DNA of 64,000 bases from Catenuloplanes atrovinosus (GTDB lineage Bacteria > Actinomycetota > Actinomycetes > Mycobacteriales > Micromonosporaceae). The translations under genes and the position numbers were made by a program. The notes under the pieces were generated by a model. It ran no database searches. It saw only the letters and a program-made list of their open reading frames with translations, and was not told the DNA's origin. Location: contig NZ_JAVDYB010000001.1 of the NCBI RefSeq assembly GCF_031458235.1, forward strand, positions 3,865,001 through 3,929,000, written 5' to 3'. Shown piece after piece: positions 53,527 through 63,349 of the stretch. Numbering within the stretch: position 1 is the stretch's first letter; each line of letters opens with the position of its first letter.

Positions 53527-55260
53527 TCAGAACTCGAACGGGTCGAGGTGGATCTGGCTCTTGGGCACCTCGAGGTCGCTCAGCGTGTCGATCGCGGCCT
53601 CGACCAGGCCGGGCGGCCCGCACAGGTAGACGTCGCGCTCGGACACGTCCGGCACCAGCTCGCGCATGCCGTCCACGGTGAGCAGCCGGCGCGGCCCGGG
53701 TTCGTTGCGGCCGCCGACGACGTAGAAGACCTGGGCACCGCGCCGCACGGCCAGTTCCTCCAGCTCGTCGCGGAACACGACCTCGTCCGCGCGGCCGGCC
53801 CGGTAGATCACGACGGTGCCGGACGGCATGTCCTCCAGCAGCGCGCGGATCGGCGCGATGCCGCTGCCGCCCGCGATGAGCAGCGCCAGCCGCTGGGTAC
53901 GCCGTTCCGCCGTGAACGTGCCGTACGGTCCCTGCAGCCACACGCGGGTGCCGGGCCGCAGCTCGCGCAGCGCCTCCGTGTAGCGGCCGACCGCGGTGAC
54001 GGTGAGCCGCAGCCACTGCGCGTTCGGCGCGGCGGAGAGCGAGAACGGGTGCGACTGCCACCAGGCGCCACCGGTCAGGAACCGCCAGCGCATGAACTGC
54101 CCGCCGCGCGCGCCGAGCCGGTCCAGGTTGCGCCCGTCGATGTAGACGGAGAAGCTGCCGCGGCCCTCGTTGACCACCTCGACGACCTCGAACCGGTGCC
54201 GGAGGTTCATCCACAGCGGCTCGACGATCCGGCCCCAGACCACGGCGGAGATGACCAACGCGGTCAGGCCGGGCCAGAAGACCGAGGCGAACCGGCCGCT
54301 GAGGTCCGCGCCGGTGGCGACCTGGTGGCCGTAGCCGAGCAGCAGGACCAGGTACGCGCTGAGGTGCAGGCCCTTCCAGATCTCGTAGGACAGCAGCCGG
54401 CGCAGGCCGCGGATGGAGATCAGCGCGATGAAGATCATGATGACGGTGGCGGCCAGCGCCTCCATCATCTTCGGAAGCGTGGTGATGATCGTGAAGGCCT
54501 GCGTGACCACGTCGGTCTCGGCGGTCAGCGCGTACCCGTACACGATGAAGACGATGTGCGCGATCACCGAGACGCACAGCGAGGTGCCCAGCCCGCGGTG
54601 CCACCGCAGCAGGTCGCGGGAGCCGACCCAGTCCTCCAGCCAGGAGACGCGGCTCATCATCAGCAACTGGATGAAGAGCAGGTAGCCGCCGATCAGGCCG
54701 GTGACGCGGCCGATCGCGAGCATCAGCGTGGGCAGGTCGTTGACCGCGCCGGGCTGGGTGTCGAAGATCCAGAGCGAGACGCTGGTGCCGAGCCCGCCGA
54801 GGAACAGCAGGACCGTGAAGAGGCGGTTACCGGCGAAGGGGTTGGCCGGTTCGTCGCCCTCGGTGTCCGCCGCGGCCCGGGTGCCGGTGCGGTACCGGGC
54901 CGGCGCGGGCTCGTCGTCGTAGAGATCCCGCGGCTGCCGGCGCCACGGCTGCGCGGTCGTGGTCTGCTGGTACGCCCCGGACCCCGCCTCCCACGCGGCG
55001 GCCGGCTGGTCGTACCGGCGCGCCTCGTAGCGGCCGTTCTCGTCGTAGCCACCGCGCTCCTCGTACCCGCCCTGGTCGGAGTAGCCACGCTGGTCCGGGT
55101 AACCGCGCCGGTCGTCGTCCGGACCGGACGCACCGGACGCGCCGGACGAGCCGGTGCCGTAAGAGTCGTAAGAGTCGTACGACTCACGGGCGGTACGACG
55201 TGCGCCTCCCGCGGCGTCGTCGTACCGTACCCATGAGGTCGTCGGCGGTCCCTGCGCCAC
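53527..55260 (-). CDS. Ferric-reductase-like transmembrane flavocytochrome
   Basis: 577 residues. The first ~130 are disordered, rich in Tyr, Asp, Arg and Gly (repeated GYPDQRG/GYSDQGG/GYEERGG units). Six membrane helices follow with four heme histidines (LLRWHRGLG, SVIAHIVF, GLHLSAYL, GYGHQVA). A ferredoxin-reductase module comes next: an FAD site near HPFSLSAAP, an NAD(P) site IAGGSGIAPI and the final YLCGPPGLV. It moves electrons from NAD(P)H across the membrane, here probably to the FMN-binding protein downstream. Confidence 0.92.
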   Translation of the reverse strand: MAQGPPTTSWVRYDDAAGGARRTARESYDSYDSYGTGSSGASGASGPDDDRRGYPDQRGYSDQGGYEERGGYDENGRYEARRYDQPAAAWEAGSGAYQQTTTAQPWRRQPRDLYDDEPAPARYRTGTRAAADTEGDEPANPFAGNRLFTVLLFLGGLGTSVSLWIFDTQPGAVNDLPTLMLAIGRVTGLIGGYLLFIQLLMMSRVSWLEDWVGSRDLLRWHRGLGTSLCVSVIAHIVFIVYGYALTAETDVVTQAFTIITTLPKMMEALAATVIMIFIALISIRGLRRLLSYEIWKGLHLSAYLVLLLGYGHQVATGADLSGRFASVFWPGLTALVISAVVWGRIVEPLWMNLRHRFEVVEVVNEGRGSFSVYIDGRNLDRLGARGGQFMRWRFLTGGAWWQSHPFSLSAAPNAQWLRLTVTAVGRYTEALRELRPGTRVWLQGPYGTFTAERRTQRLALLIAGGSGIAPIRALLEDMPSGTVVIYRAGRADEVVFRDELEELAVRRGAQVFYVVGGRNEPGPRRLLTVDGMRELVPDVSERDVYLCGPPGLVEAAIDTLSDLEVPKSQIHLDPFEF

Positions 55261-55409
55261 TGTTCCCTCTACCCCCTGCCGGGCCCCCTGCTGGAGAGGC
55301 CGTCAGGAGGAGGTACGCAGCGCGAGCCCACTCGGATCACAAGATCCAGAAAAACACCGGCTGGCGGACGACTTGCCTACTATTGGGCGGTTTCCCCGGC
55401 CGCCCCGTC

Positions 55410-56117
55410 TCACCTGGTGAGCGCCCAGGTGATCTCCCCGTGCCGGGCCACGAACCGGTCCGATCCCCGCCCCGGCCCCTCGGTCGCCAGCGCGACCACG
55501 GCGTCCGTGCCCTCGGTCACCGTCTGCGGCCCGCTGTGGCCGTTGAGCGCGGTCGCGGTGTAGCCGGGGTCGGCCGTGTTGATCCGGATCTCCGGCAGCG
55601 CCCGCGCGTACTGGCTGGTCAGCATGGTCAGCGCGGCTTTCGACGCGGCGTAGACCGGCACGATCGCGCCGGACTCCGGCCGGTCCGGGTCGTGCGTGGC
55701 GGCCAGGTCGCCCATGGCGCTGCCGACGTTGATGATCACCGGGTCGGCGGAGCCGCGCAGCAGCGGCAGGAACGCGGTGGTCACCCGCACCACGCCGGCG
55801 ACGTTGACGTCCAGCACGCGCAGCGTGTCCGCGCCGGTCAGCGCGGCCGGGTCGAACCCGGACTGGTTGACGCCGGCGTTGTTGACCAGCACGTCGACGT
55901 GCCCCTCGTGCCGCGCGACGTCGTCCGCGGCGGCGGCCACGGACGCGTCGTCGGTGACGTCGATCCGGACGAACCGGGCGCCGAGCGCGGTCGCGGCCGC
56001 GGCGCCGGCCTCCGGGTCGCGCGCGCCGAGCAGCACGGTGTGTCCCGCCGCGATCAGGCGGCGGGCGGTCTCGTGTCCGAGGCCCTTGTTGGCCCCGGTG
56101 ATGAACGTGATCGTCAT
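55410..56117 (-). CDS. Short-chain dehydrogenase/reductase
   Basis: 235 residues from ATG 56117. TGANKGLGHETARRL (cofactor site), NNAGVNQSGF, catalytic Ser in INVGSAMG and the YxxxK motif YAASKAALT. The next DPGYTATALNGHSG helps shape the active site. The LGARD acidic end suggests no strong NADP preference. It is divergent from a MmyB-type regulator that probably controls it. Confidence 0.92.
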   Translation of the reverse strand: MTITFITGANKGLGHETARRLIAAGHTVLLGARDPEAGAAAATALGARFVRIDVTDDASVAAAADDVARHEGHVDVLVNNAGVNQSGFDPAALTGADTLRVLDVNVAGVVRVTTAFLPLLRGSADPVIINVGSAMGDLAATHDPDRPESGAIVPVYAASKAALTMLTSQYARALPEIRINTADPGYTATALNGHSGPQTVTEGTDAVVALATEGPGRGSDRFVARHGEITWALTR

Positions 56118-56203
56118 GCGCTCATCGTTCGCCCGCCGCACCGCGCGGACCAGGGAAGATCCTTACCACCATGGGTACGGACCGGCGCGGCACAATCGAC
56201 GTC

Positions 56204-57082
56204 ATGACGACCGAGCCGACCGAGCTGGGCCCGACGCTGCGCGCGTGGCGCGACCGGCTCTCCCCCGCCGCCGCCGGGCTGCCGGCCGGCCGGTCCCGCC
56301 GCGCGGCCGGGCTGCGCCGCGAGGAGCTGGCCGAGCTGGCCGGGATCTCCGTCGACTACGTGGTGCGGCTGGAGCAGGGCCGGTTCGCCACCCCGTCCGC
56401 GCAGGTGTTGGCCGCGCTGGCGCGCGCGTTGCAGCTCACCGCGGACGAGCGCGACCACCTGTACCGGCTGGCCCGCCTGGTGCCGCCGTCGCCCGGCGAG
56501 GTGTCCGACCACATCCCGCCCGCGCTGCACCGGATGCTGCACCGGCTGGGCGACGCGGCCGTGGCGGTCTTCGCCGCGGACTGGCGGCTGATCCGGTGGA
56601 ACCGCGGCTGGGCCGCGCTGCTCGGCGACCCCTCCGCCACGGCGCCCGCGCTGCGCAACTTCGCGCGGGACACGTTCCCGGTCGACGGCGACGGCCCGCC
56701 GATGGTGCGCTGGCCCGTGGTGTCGCTGACCGGCGGGAGCGCCGAGGCCGCGATCGTCTCCGACCTGCGCCGCGCCTCCGGCCGGTTCCCGCGCAGCCGC
56801 CGCCTGCACGACCTGATCGGCACGCTGGAGCGCGGTAACGCGCGGTTCGCCCGGCTCTGGGCCGCCGGCGCGGTGGGCGCGCACCGGGAGGAGCACAAGA
56901 TCATCGAGCATCCGGTGGCCGGGCCGGTCTCGGTCGACTGCGACGTGCTGACGGACGGCGACGCGGAGCTGAAGATCGTGGTGCTGACCGCGGTGCCCGG
57001 CTCGGCGGACGAGACGCGGCTGCGGCTGGCCATGCTGTCCGGCGTGGTCAGCGCACCTCGAACACCGGACCCCGTGGCGTGA
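56204..57082 (+). CDS. XRE-type regulator with MmyB ligand-binding domain
   Basis: 292 residues from ATG 56204. The N-terminal helix-turn-helix is GLRREELAELAGISVDYVVRLEQGR (about 40-65). The C-terminal MmyB-like domain (about 105-275) has the typical VFAADWRLIRWNRGWAALLGD and FARLWAAGAVGAHREEHKIIEHP, which may bind a fatty-acid-like ligand. In this family the regulator usually represses the divergent SDR gene. The 3' end overlaps the convergent VWA-type gene by 35 bases. Confidence 0.93.
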   Translation: MTTEPTELGPTLRAWRDRLSPAAAGLPAGRSRRAAGLRREELAELAGISVDYVVRLEQGRFATPSAQVLAALARALQLTADERDHLYRLARLVPPSPGEVSDHIPPALHRMLHRLGDAAVAVFAADWRLIRWNRGWAALLGDPSATAPALRNFARDTFPVDGDGPPMVRWPVVSLTGGSAEAAIVSDLRRASGRFPRSRRLHDLIGTLERGNARFARLWAAGAVGAHREEHKIIEHPVAGPVSVDCDVLTDGDAELKIVVLTAVPGSADETRLRLAMLSGVVSAPRTPDPVA

Positions 57083-58841
57083 ACGGCAGGCGGGCCGCGG
57101 CCGGCGTCAGGTACGCGTGCTCGCGCCGCACCCGGACCGCGTCGCACCAGCCGTCCGTGATGATCAGGATGGGCGCGGCCGGCGGGAAGTCCGGCGCGCG
57201 TTCCAGCAGGTCGACGCCGGGTTGCAGGACGGTGCCGCCGCGCCCGCGCACGCGCACCCGTCCGGCGATCCCCGCCACCGGCAGGTAGCCGGCGTCGTAG
57301 GCGACCGCGTCGCAGAAGACCACGCGGGCCGCGGGCACGTCGCGCGCGGTGGCGTAGGACGCGATCGCGCCGAGCGCCTTGCCGAGCAGTTCGTGGTTCA
57401 TCGACCCGGACGTGTCCAGCACGACGCCGAACGTGTGCCGTGGGACCGGCTCGTGGGGTGCGTACCGGCCGGGGCGGGGGATGTGCGGGGTGCTCGCCTG
57501 GCGGCGGGACGGGCGGGCGAACGAGCGGCGCGGCTCCGGTCCGGGCACGAACTCGTCGAACCAGCGGGCCAGCCGGGCGTCCCAGGGCAGCGGCGGGTGT
57601 TCGAGCACCCGGATCTCCGCCTCCAGGCCGGCCGGCAGCAGCCCGCGGGCCTGGTTCCGGTGGTACGCGTACCCGGTGAGCAGCGCGCGGCGGCAGAACT
57701 CGTCCAGGTCCACGCCCGCGCCCGGGGCGCGCGCCCAGGGCAGCGGCTCGCCCAGGATGTCCGGCCGGCCCTGCCCGCGCAGCGTGCCGACCTTCCGCAG
57801 CCGGCGCAGGTCACCGGCGATCCGGTCGTAGACCGCCTCGGCGGACAGCCCGGCCAGGTCCGGGTCGTACAGCACCCGGTCCGGCGGCTCGCCGACGCCC
57901 ATCTCGACCAGCCAGCCGTTGATCACGTAGTCGGCCGCGACGTTCCACAGGTACCCCTCGCGCGCGCCGGCCCGGTCGCCGTGCCGCAGCGCCGCGTGCA
58001 GCATCTCGTGGGCCAGCACGAACCGCCACTGCGCCTCGCCGAGCCGCCGCAGCGGGTTGATGTAGATCTCGCCGGAGCGCGCGGACACGGCCGCGAGGCC
58101 GATCTCCCAGCGCGTGGCGGTGGGCACGTCCGCCACGATGGTGAACCCGGCGGCCAGGCCGCCGAGCAGCGGGTACGACGACACGAACCAGCCCATCGCG
58201 CGCTGCCACGGCGCGCGGGGGCCACCGCTGCCGTCGGTGAGCGAGGCGCGCGCGCCGGCCGCCACCTCCACCGCGGCGGTCGCGGCCGCGGACAGCCCGA
58301 CCGCGAACCGGCCCGGCCAGTCCGGCGGCCCGTCGCGCGGCGCCGGCACCGCCCGGTTCAGGCAGTCGTCGAAGCCGCCGGCGCCGCAGGCCGACAGCTC
58401 GTCCGGCACGCCGCCGCGGGCCCGCCACTGCCGGACCAGCACCTCCTCGTCCAGCGCGGGCAGCTCGGCCGGGAGCACGATCGGCTCGGTGCCGAGCTTG
58501 ACCGCGCGCTGGAAGCGGGTGACCGCGAGGCAGGCGGCGCGCGCCTCGAACTCGTCGGGCGCCGCGGCGGCGTGGCCGAAGCCGAGGTGCAGCAGGCAGT
58601 GCGCCAGCACCCAGGTCCACTCGGCCCCGGAGAGCCGCAGCGCCCACTTCCCGCCGAGGATCTGCCCGCGCACGTCGACGGTGGCGAACGTGCGGCGCTC
58701 GCCGAGGGACGGGTGGCCGGAGAGCGCGAAGGCGGCGCGCGGATGGTGGTCGGCCATCGGCGCGAACATCGGATGCGCGGTGACGGCCCGCCAGGCCAGG
58801 TCCGCGACGGTCGGCTCCGGCTTCCTCCTCCGGTTCGCCAC
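57048..58841 (-). CDS. DUF2201-type putative metallopeptidase with VWA-like domain
   Basis: 597 residues from GTG 58841. A first degenerate zinc helix (LAHCLLHLGFGHA, about 80) is followed by a full HExxH motif, LAHEMLHAALRHGDRAG, at about 275. The C-terminal VWA-like domain has the metal-ion adhesion motif VVLDTSGSMNHELLGKAL and ILIITDGWCDAV. It is paired with the MoxR-type ATPase just upstream (2-base gap), the usual MoxR-VWA arrangement for assembling or activating protein or metal centres. The target is unknown. Confidence 0.9.
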   Translation of the reverse strand: MANRRRKPEPTVADLAWRAVTAHPMFAPMADHHPRAAFALSGHPSLGERRTFATVDVRGQILGGKWALRLSGAEWTWVLAHCLLHLGFGHAAAAPDEFEARAACLAVTRFQRAVKLGTEPIVLPAELPALDEEVLVRQWRARGGVPDELSACGAGGFDDCLNRAVPAPRDGPPDWPGRFAVGLSAAATAAVEVAAGARASLTDGSGGPRAPWQRAMGWFVSSYPLLGGLAAGFTIVADVPTATRWEIGLAAVSARSGEIYINPLRRLGEAQWRFVLAHEMLHAALRHGDRAGAREGYLWNVAADYVINGWLVEMGVGEPPDRVLYDPDLAGLSAEAVYDRIAGDLRRLRKVGTLRGQGRPDILGEPLPWARAPGAGVDLDEFCRRALLTGYAYHRNQARGLLPAGLEAEIRVLEHPPLPWDARLARWFDEFVPGPEPRRSFARPSRRQASTPHIPRPGRYAPHEPVPRHTFGVVLDTSGSMNHELLGKALGAIASYATARDVPAARVVFCDAVAYDAGYLPVAGIAGRVRVRGRGGTVLQPGVDLLERAPDFPPAAPILIITDGWCDAVRVRREHAYLTPAAARLPFTPRGPVFEVR

Positions 58842-58843
58842 GG

Positions 58844-59905
58844 TCAGGCCCGGGCGGCCACGAGCCGCGGCAGGTCCCGGCTCACCTCGACCAGGAACCA
58901 GGAGGGCAGCACCGGTACGCCGTCGCCGTCCGCCGCGATGACCAGCTGCGCGCACTCCAGGGAGATCTCGGCCAGCTCGACCAGCAGCGCCTTGGCCCGG
59001 TGCGCGAACTGCCGCAGGTTCGGCGAGGCGTGCTCCTTGGCCGCGGGCAGGTCCTTGATCAGACGCGAGCGCAGCGACTCGGCCAGGAAGTACAGCAGGT
59101 CCCGGTCCGTGGGCGCGGTGGGCCAGCCGGCGTCGCCGCGCAGGATCGCCTCCAGCCCGTACCGATGCCGAATGATCTTGAAGTATCCGGCGAAGCCGGC
59201 CGCGTGCGACGCGGTGAGCGTGCCGTGCGCCAGCACCCGCACGGTCTCCTCGTCGACGTCGTCGCCGAACGAGCGCAGCGCGTCGGAGAGCATGTGCCAG
59301 CTGCGCGGCGTGGAGAAGACCTCCTCCGTCTTCGGCGGCTCCACCCACAGCTGGTCAGGGCGCTCGGCCAGGTAGCCGGTGATCCACGGGTGGATGCCGG
59401 CAGTGGCGGCCCAGGCCAGCCAGTCGTCCACGCTCGCCCGCAGGTGCACGTGCAGCAGCCGGTTGACCAGCGCGCTCGCCATCGGCCGGGCCAGCGCGCC
59501 GTCCGTGCCGCGGTTGCCCGCGCCGATCACGATCGAGCCGGCGGGCAGCTCGTACGCGCCGATCCGCCGGTCCAGGATCAGCGAGTAGAACGCCTTCTGC
59601 ACGTCCGGCGAGGACGCGTTCAGCTCGTCCAGGAACAGGCAGTACGGCGCGTCGCGGGCGATCGTCTCCGGCGGCGCGAACCGGCTGCGCCCGTCCCGCA
59701 GCTCCGGCACGCCGATCAGGTCCTCCGCCGCGAGCTGCGTGCCGACCAGCGAGACGCACTCCAGGCCGAGCGACGCGGCGAAGTCGCGGACCAGCGAGCT
59801 CTTGCCGATGCCGGGCGCGCCCCAGACGAACACCGGCCGCACCACGGAGACGTGCAGCAACAGCCCGGGAAGGTGAGCCGGGGTGACGGTGACGGCCGCG
59901 CGCAT
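58844..59905 (-). CDS. MoxR-like AAA ATPase
   Basis: 353 residues from ATG 59905, which is preceded by GGGGAG at a good distance; ATG 59914 is also possible. Walker A GAPGIGKSS, Walker B CLFLDELNASS, sensor 1 in VIGAGNRGTDG and the sensor-2 region are present. The second half is long. Likely role: ATP-driven remodelling with the VWA protein encoded next. Confidence 0.92.
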   Translation of the reverse strand: MRAAVTVTPAHLPGLLLHVSVVRPVFVWGAPGIGKSSLVRDFAASLGLECVSLVGTQLAAEDLIGVPELRDGRSRFAPPETIARDAPYCLFLDELNASSPDVQKAFYSLILDRRIGAYELPAGSIVIGAGNRGTDGALARPMASALVNRLLHVHLRASVDDWLAWAATAGIHPWITGYLAERPDQLWVEPPKTEEVFSTPRSWHMLSDALRSFGDDVDEETVRVLAHGTLTASHAAGFAGYFKIIRHRYGLEAILRGDAGWPTAPTDRDLLYFLAESLRSRLIKDLPAAKEHASPNLRQFAHRAKALLVELAEISLECAQLVIAADGDGVPVLPSWFLVEVSRDLPRLVAARA

Positions 59906-60006
59906 GGCCGCCATGCTCCCCGGTCCGGCGCGCGTTTTCCACAGGTTTACCGGGCGCGCGCCGATGGACCGGGACTCGTGTTCAACGGCCGCGGCGGGAG
60001 GCTCCG

Positions 60007-60843
60007 GTGGCATCACAGACCTACCTGCTGTCCGACCCCGACCGCACGGTGGTGGCCGCGCGCCCGGTGGCCGTGCCGGGCGGGCGGCGGGTGCGCCGGG
60101 GCTGGCTGACCGAGGTGCGGGTGCCGGTCGGTCACCGGCTGGGCCGGCACGGCGACGCGCTCTCCGCGCGGCTGATCACGGTGCTCGGGCTCGGGCTGCT
60201 GTGCGCGGTGTTCGCGGTGCTGGACCTGACGGTCGCGGCGCGCGTGACCGTGCTGGCGCTGCTGGTCGCGTTCGGGTGGCTGGGCGTGGCGTACCGGCGG
60301 GTGAACCGGCTGGCCGCGCTGGTGCGGGGCGCGGGCGCGCACGTGCTCACCGCGGACGAGGAGCGGGACGACCTGCGCACCGCGGTACGGCTGGCCGAGC
60401 GGGTGTGGGCGCACCGGGCCGCGATGCCGTCCGCGGACACCGCGCGCGTGCTCGGCCGCGGGATCGAGGAGCTGGCCGCGGTGCTGGTGCAGCGGCAGCG
60501 GCTCCGCCGGATCCGGGACGGCCTGCACCGGCACAGCCACGCCGGCCTGCCCGCCGACAGCCCGGCCGTGCTCGCGGCCCGGGAGCAGGGCGAGCGCGCC
60601 GACGCACTGCTGTCCGACCTGGACGGTCAGGTGGCCCGGCAGCTCACCGCGCTGCGGAACGCGGCGGAGACCGGCGCCGGGCTGATCCGGGAGATCACGC
60701 TGGGCGACGCGGCCCGGCGTACCCGCGCGGCGCTGGACTCGCTGGAGCCGGCCGCGCCCGCGTCCGACGTGGACGCCGGGACCGGCTTCGTGACCGCCTA
60801 CCGTGACCTGGCCGCCCGGTACGGCCACGACCTCTACCGCTGA
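60007..60843 (+). CDS. Membrane protein with coiled-coil-like tail
   Basis: 278 residues from GTG 60007. Two adjacent membrane helices (LITVLGLGLLCAVFAVLDL and VTVLALLVAFGWLGVAY, about 57-95) are followed by an alpha-helical, Arg/Ala/Leu-rich cytoplasmic part containing GRGIEELAAVLVQRQRLRRIRDGL. No known family is recognised. It diverges from the MoxR-like operon and is followed after 3 bases by another membrane gene. Confidence 0.75.
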   Translation: MASQTYLLSDPDRTVVAARPVAVPGGRRVRRGWLTEVRVPVGHRLGRHGDALSARLITVLGLGLLCAVFAVLDLTVAARVTVLALLVAFGWLGVAYRRVNRLAALVRGAGAHVLTADEERDDLRTAVRLAERVWAHRAAMPSADTARVLGRGIEELAAVLVQRQRLRRIRDGLHRHSHAGLPADSPAVLAAREQGERADALLSDLDGQVARQLTALRNAAETGAGLIREITLGDAARRTRAALDSLEPAAPASDVDAGTGFVTAYRDLAARYGHDLYR

Positions 60844-60846
60844 CGG

Positions 60847-61158
60847 ATGCCGATCATGAACAACGTGCGCTGGGCCGGAACCGTGGTGGTCGCGCTCTGC
60901 CTGGGCGTGCTCGCGCTGGGCTGGCCGTACCTGCTCGGCGGCTGGCTGGCCGGCGCACTCGGCGCGGGCGCGGGCGTCCGTACCGGCGTGGCCTGGCTGC
61001 TGGAGGGCGCGTATCTGGTCGGGCTGCCGATGACCGTCGCGCTGTCCCGGCGGCGCGGGCTGGGCGCCGGGACGGTCACCCGGGTGGTGCTGCCGGTCGT
61101 CTACTGCGTGTTCGGGCTGGCGCTGCTGGCCGCCACCGCCGTGCTGTTCACGGCCTGA
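60847..61158 (+). CDS. Small membrane protein
   Basis: 103 residues with three helices: VVVALCLGVLALGWPYLLGG, VAWLLEGAYLVGLPMTVAL and VLPVVYCVFGLALLAATAVLF. It follows the previous gene by 3 bases and probably forms a complex or operon with it. The 3' end overlaps the convergent gene by 11 bases. Function unknown. Confidence 0.7.
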   Translation: MPIMNNVRWAGTVVVALCLGVLALGWPYLLGGWLAGALGAGAGVRTGVAWLLEGAYLVGLPMTVALSRRRGLGAGTVTRVVLPVVYCVFGLALLAATAVLFTA

Positions 61159-63259
61159 CCAGCTCCGTCCCGGCCTGCTCGTAGATGCGCCGGGGGTCGT
61201 TGAGCGGGTCGGCGTGCCACATCCGGATCGGGATGGTCGGGCGCAGCAGCCGGCCGCGCTCCACGTTCGCCTCGCTGTCCACGGTGGAGAGCGCGAGGCC
61301 GCTCACGCGCAGGTCGGTCAGGGGCGCGCGGCGGTCCGGCAGCAACGCGTCGGCCAGGAACACCGCGTCCCAGGCCGGGATCAGGTAGGTGCCGAGGTCG
61401 TTCGGCCGGCAGCCCTGCTTGACGGCCGCGTCCAGCGGGCACGCGTCGAGCAGTTCGCCGGTGGCCCGCGCCGCCGGGTCCCGGCCCGCGCAGGCGAACG
61501 TGGCGTTCTCCGCCAGGCCGAGCAGGTCACGTGAGGCGTACACCTGGTCGGTCAGCGTCGCCAGCCCCGCCTCCGTGAGGTCCGCGCACGACGGCCCGCC
61601 CACGTGGTAGTCGACCGGCCAGTCCGCGTTGCTCACCGCGCGCAGCTGGTGGTTGGCCATGAACCGGCTCACCGACACGTCCGCGATCACCAGCCGGGGC
61701 CGGGAGTGCCCGCACACCTCGTTGACCCGCTGCACGAACTCGGCGAAGCGGGTCCAGCGGTCGGCGAAGTACAGCACGGTCGGTGTCGGCGCGTCCGCGC
61801 AGACCGACGCGTCGATCCGGTCCAGGGCGGCCACGTGCCGGGCCGTGACGTCCGGCCGGTTCAGCCCCTTGACCACCGCCAGCAGGTCGTTGACCAGTGA
61901 CGTCGTGTACTGGTCGGTCGGGTTCGGCGCCGCGTAGACGTCCAGGCGGTAACCGTCCGGGAAGGACAGCCGGTCGACCACGTCCTTCGCGTAGTCCCGG
62001 TTCGCGTGCGCGAGCTGGAGGTAGCCGGGGCGGTTCACGAACGGCGCGCCCGGCTCGCCCAGGTCGGCCAGCAGGTTCGGCGCGATGAACGGGATGTTCG
62101 CGTCCAGCAGCCGGTTGATCGCGCGCTGCGTCACGTCCCGGGAGTCGCCGCCGCCGATCACCACCAGCCGGTCCCCCAGCCACCGCTGACGCTCGACGAT
62201 CATCGCGGCGATGTCGTCCGCGTGCGCCACGTCCTGCGTCGCGTCCGCGATCACCACGTGCAGCCGCCTGTCCGTCTGCGTGAAGTACGTCTGCGCGAAC
62301 ATCAGCGCGCGCAGCTGGTCGCGCTCGGACGGGTAGTCGCGGCCGTCCGCGCAGCGCGCCGGGTCGGCCGGCAGCGGGTCGCAGGAGAGCGCGCCGAGCC
62401 AGACCACGGTCAGGTCGCCGTCCCGCAGCGGCTCGTTCAGCTCCAGGATGCGGCGTTGCAGCGCGATCGTGTCCGGGTCGCGCCCGAACGCGCGCGCCGC
62501 GAACACGCCCGGGTCCGCGGTGTCCAGCAGGCCGTAGCAGCGCTGCCCGTCCGGCGTCGCGCGCAGCACCGTGATGCCGGTCGAGGTGGGCAGCGTGTAG
62601 CAGCCGCTGGTCACGCCCGGCAGCCACTCCGACCGGGTCCAGCCGAGGAAGCCGAGCAGCAGCGTGAGCACGGCCAGGATCGCGTGGTGCGTGGTGGTGA
62701 GCGCGGGTCGGCGTACCGTCGCGACGATCTTGTCGGACACCAGGACCGGCAGGATGATCGCGGCCACCGAGACCGCGAGCGCGCGTGCCTCGGTGCTGCC
62801 CTGGAAGATGTCCGCCACGAACACGGTCGCGGTCGCGAACACCACCGCGGTGCCGCCCAGCACCGCGACCAGGCGCAGGTCCGGGCTGAGCAGCGTGGCC
62901 ACCACGGCCAGCGTGACCGCGATCAGGATGGTCCAGACGCTCAGGTAGCCGGTGATCGCGGTGTGCACGACCACCACCAGGATCGCCAGCACCGCGGCCA
63001 GCCGCGCCCGCGCCCGGCTGGCGATCACCGAGGTCAGGCGGGACGCCTCCGGGCTCGACTCGGCCAGCAGCACGCGCAGCCGCGCGGCCAGCCGCACCAG
63101 CCCCCAGAACAGCGCGGCCGAGGCCAGCACCAGCGCGATCGACCCGATGCCGGTCACGCCGGCGAGCAGCGACCGCACCACGATCACCGCGGCCAGCAGC
63201 ACGGCCGCGACGCGCAGCGCCACGTCCGGCGCCAGCAGGGAGCGCACGAATCCGGGCAT
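61148..63259 (-). CDS. Membrane protein with periplasmic-binding-protein-like domain
   Basis: 703 residues. About seven N-terminal membrane helices (1-215) are followed by a ~490-residue extracytoplasmic part. The latter resembles a type I periplasmic-binding fold: VVWLGALSCDPL, LHVVIADATQDV, LVVIGGGDSRDVTQRAINRLLDANIPFIAPNL, VLYFADRWTRFAEFV, then VSRFMANHQLRAVSNADWP. Paired cysteines suggest disulfides. It may be a sensor or part of a transporter. No kinase domain is attached. Confidence 0.78.
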   Translation of the reverse strand: MPGFVRSLLAPDVALRVAAVLLAAVIVVRSLLAGVTGIGSIALVLASAALFWGLVRLAARLRVLLAESSPEASRLTSVIASRARARLAAVLAILVVVVHTAITGYLSVWTILIAVTLAVVATLLSPDLRLVAVLGGTAVVFATATVFVADIFQGSTEARALAVSVAAIILPVLVSDKIVATVRRPALTTTHHAILAVLTLLLGFLGWTRSEWLPGVTSGCYTLPTSTGITVLRATPDGQRCYGLLDTADPGVFAARAFGRDPDTIALQRRILELNEPLRDGDLTVVWLGALSCDPLPADPARCADGRDYPSERDQLRALMFAQTYFTQTDRRLHVVIADATQDVAHADDIAAMIVERQRWLGDRLVVIGGGDSRDVTQRAINRLLDANIPFIAPNLLADLGEPGAPFVNRPGYLQLAHANRDYAKDVVDRLSFPDGYRLDVYAAPNPTDQYTTSLVNDLLAVVKGLNRPDVTARHVAALDRIDASVCADAPTPTVLYFADRWTRFAEFVQRVNEVCGHSRPRLVIADVSVSRFMANHQLRAVSNADWPVDYHVGGPSCADLTEAGLATLTDQVYASRDLLGLAENATFACAGRDPAARATGELLDACPLDAAVKQGCRPNDLGTYLIPAWDAVFLADALLPDRRAPLTDLRVSGLALSTVDSEANVERGRLLRPTIPIRMWHADPLNDPRRIYEQAGTELVRP

Positions 63260-63349
63260 CGGTCCCTCACACCACGACGACGGCGAATGTGGCGTCCACC
63301 GTAGACAGGCGCCGCCACCCCGGCCGGGCGATTCGTCCCGTTCGACAAA

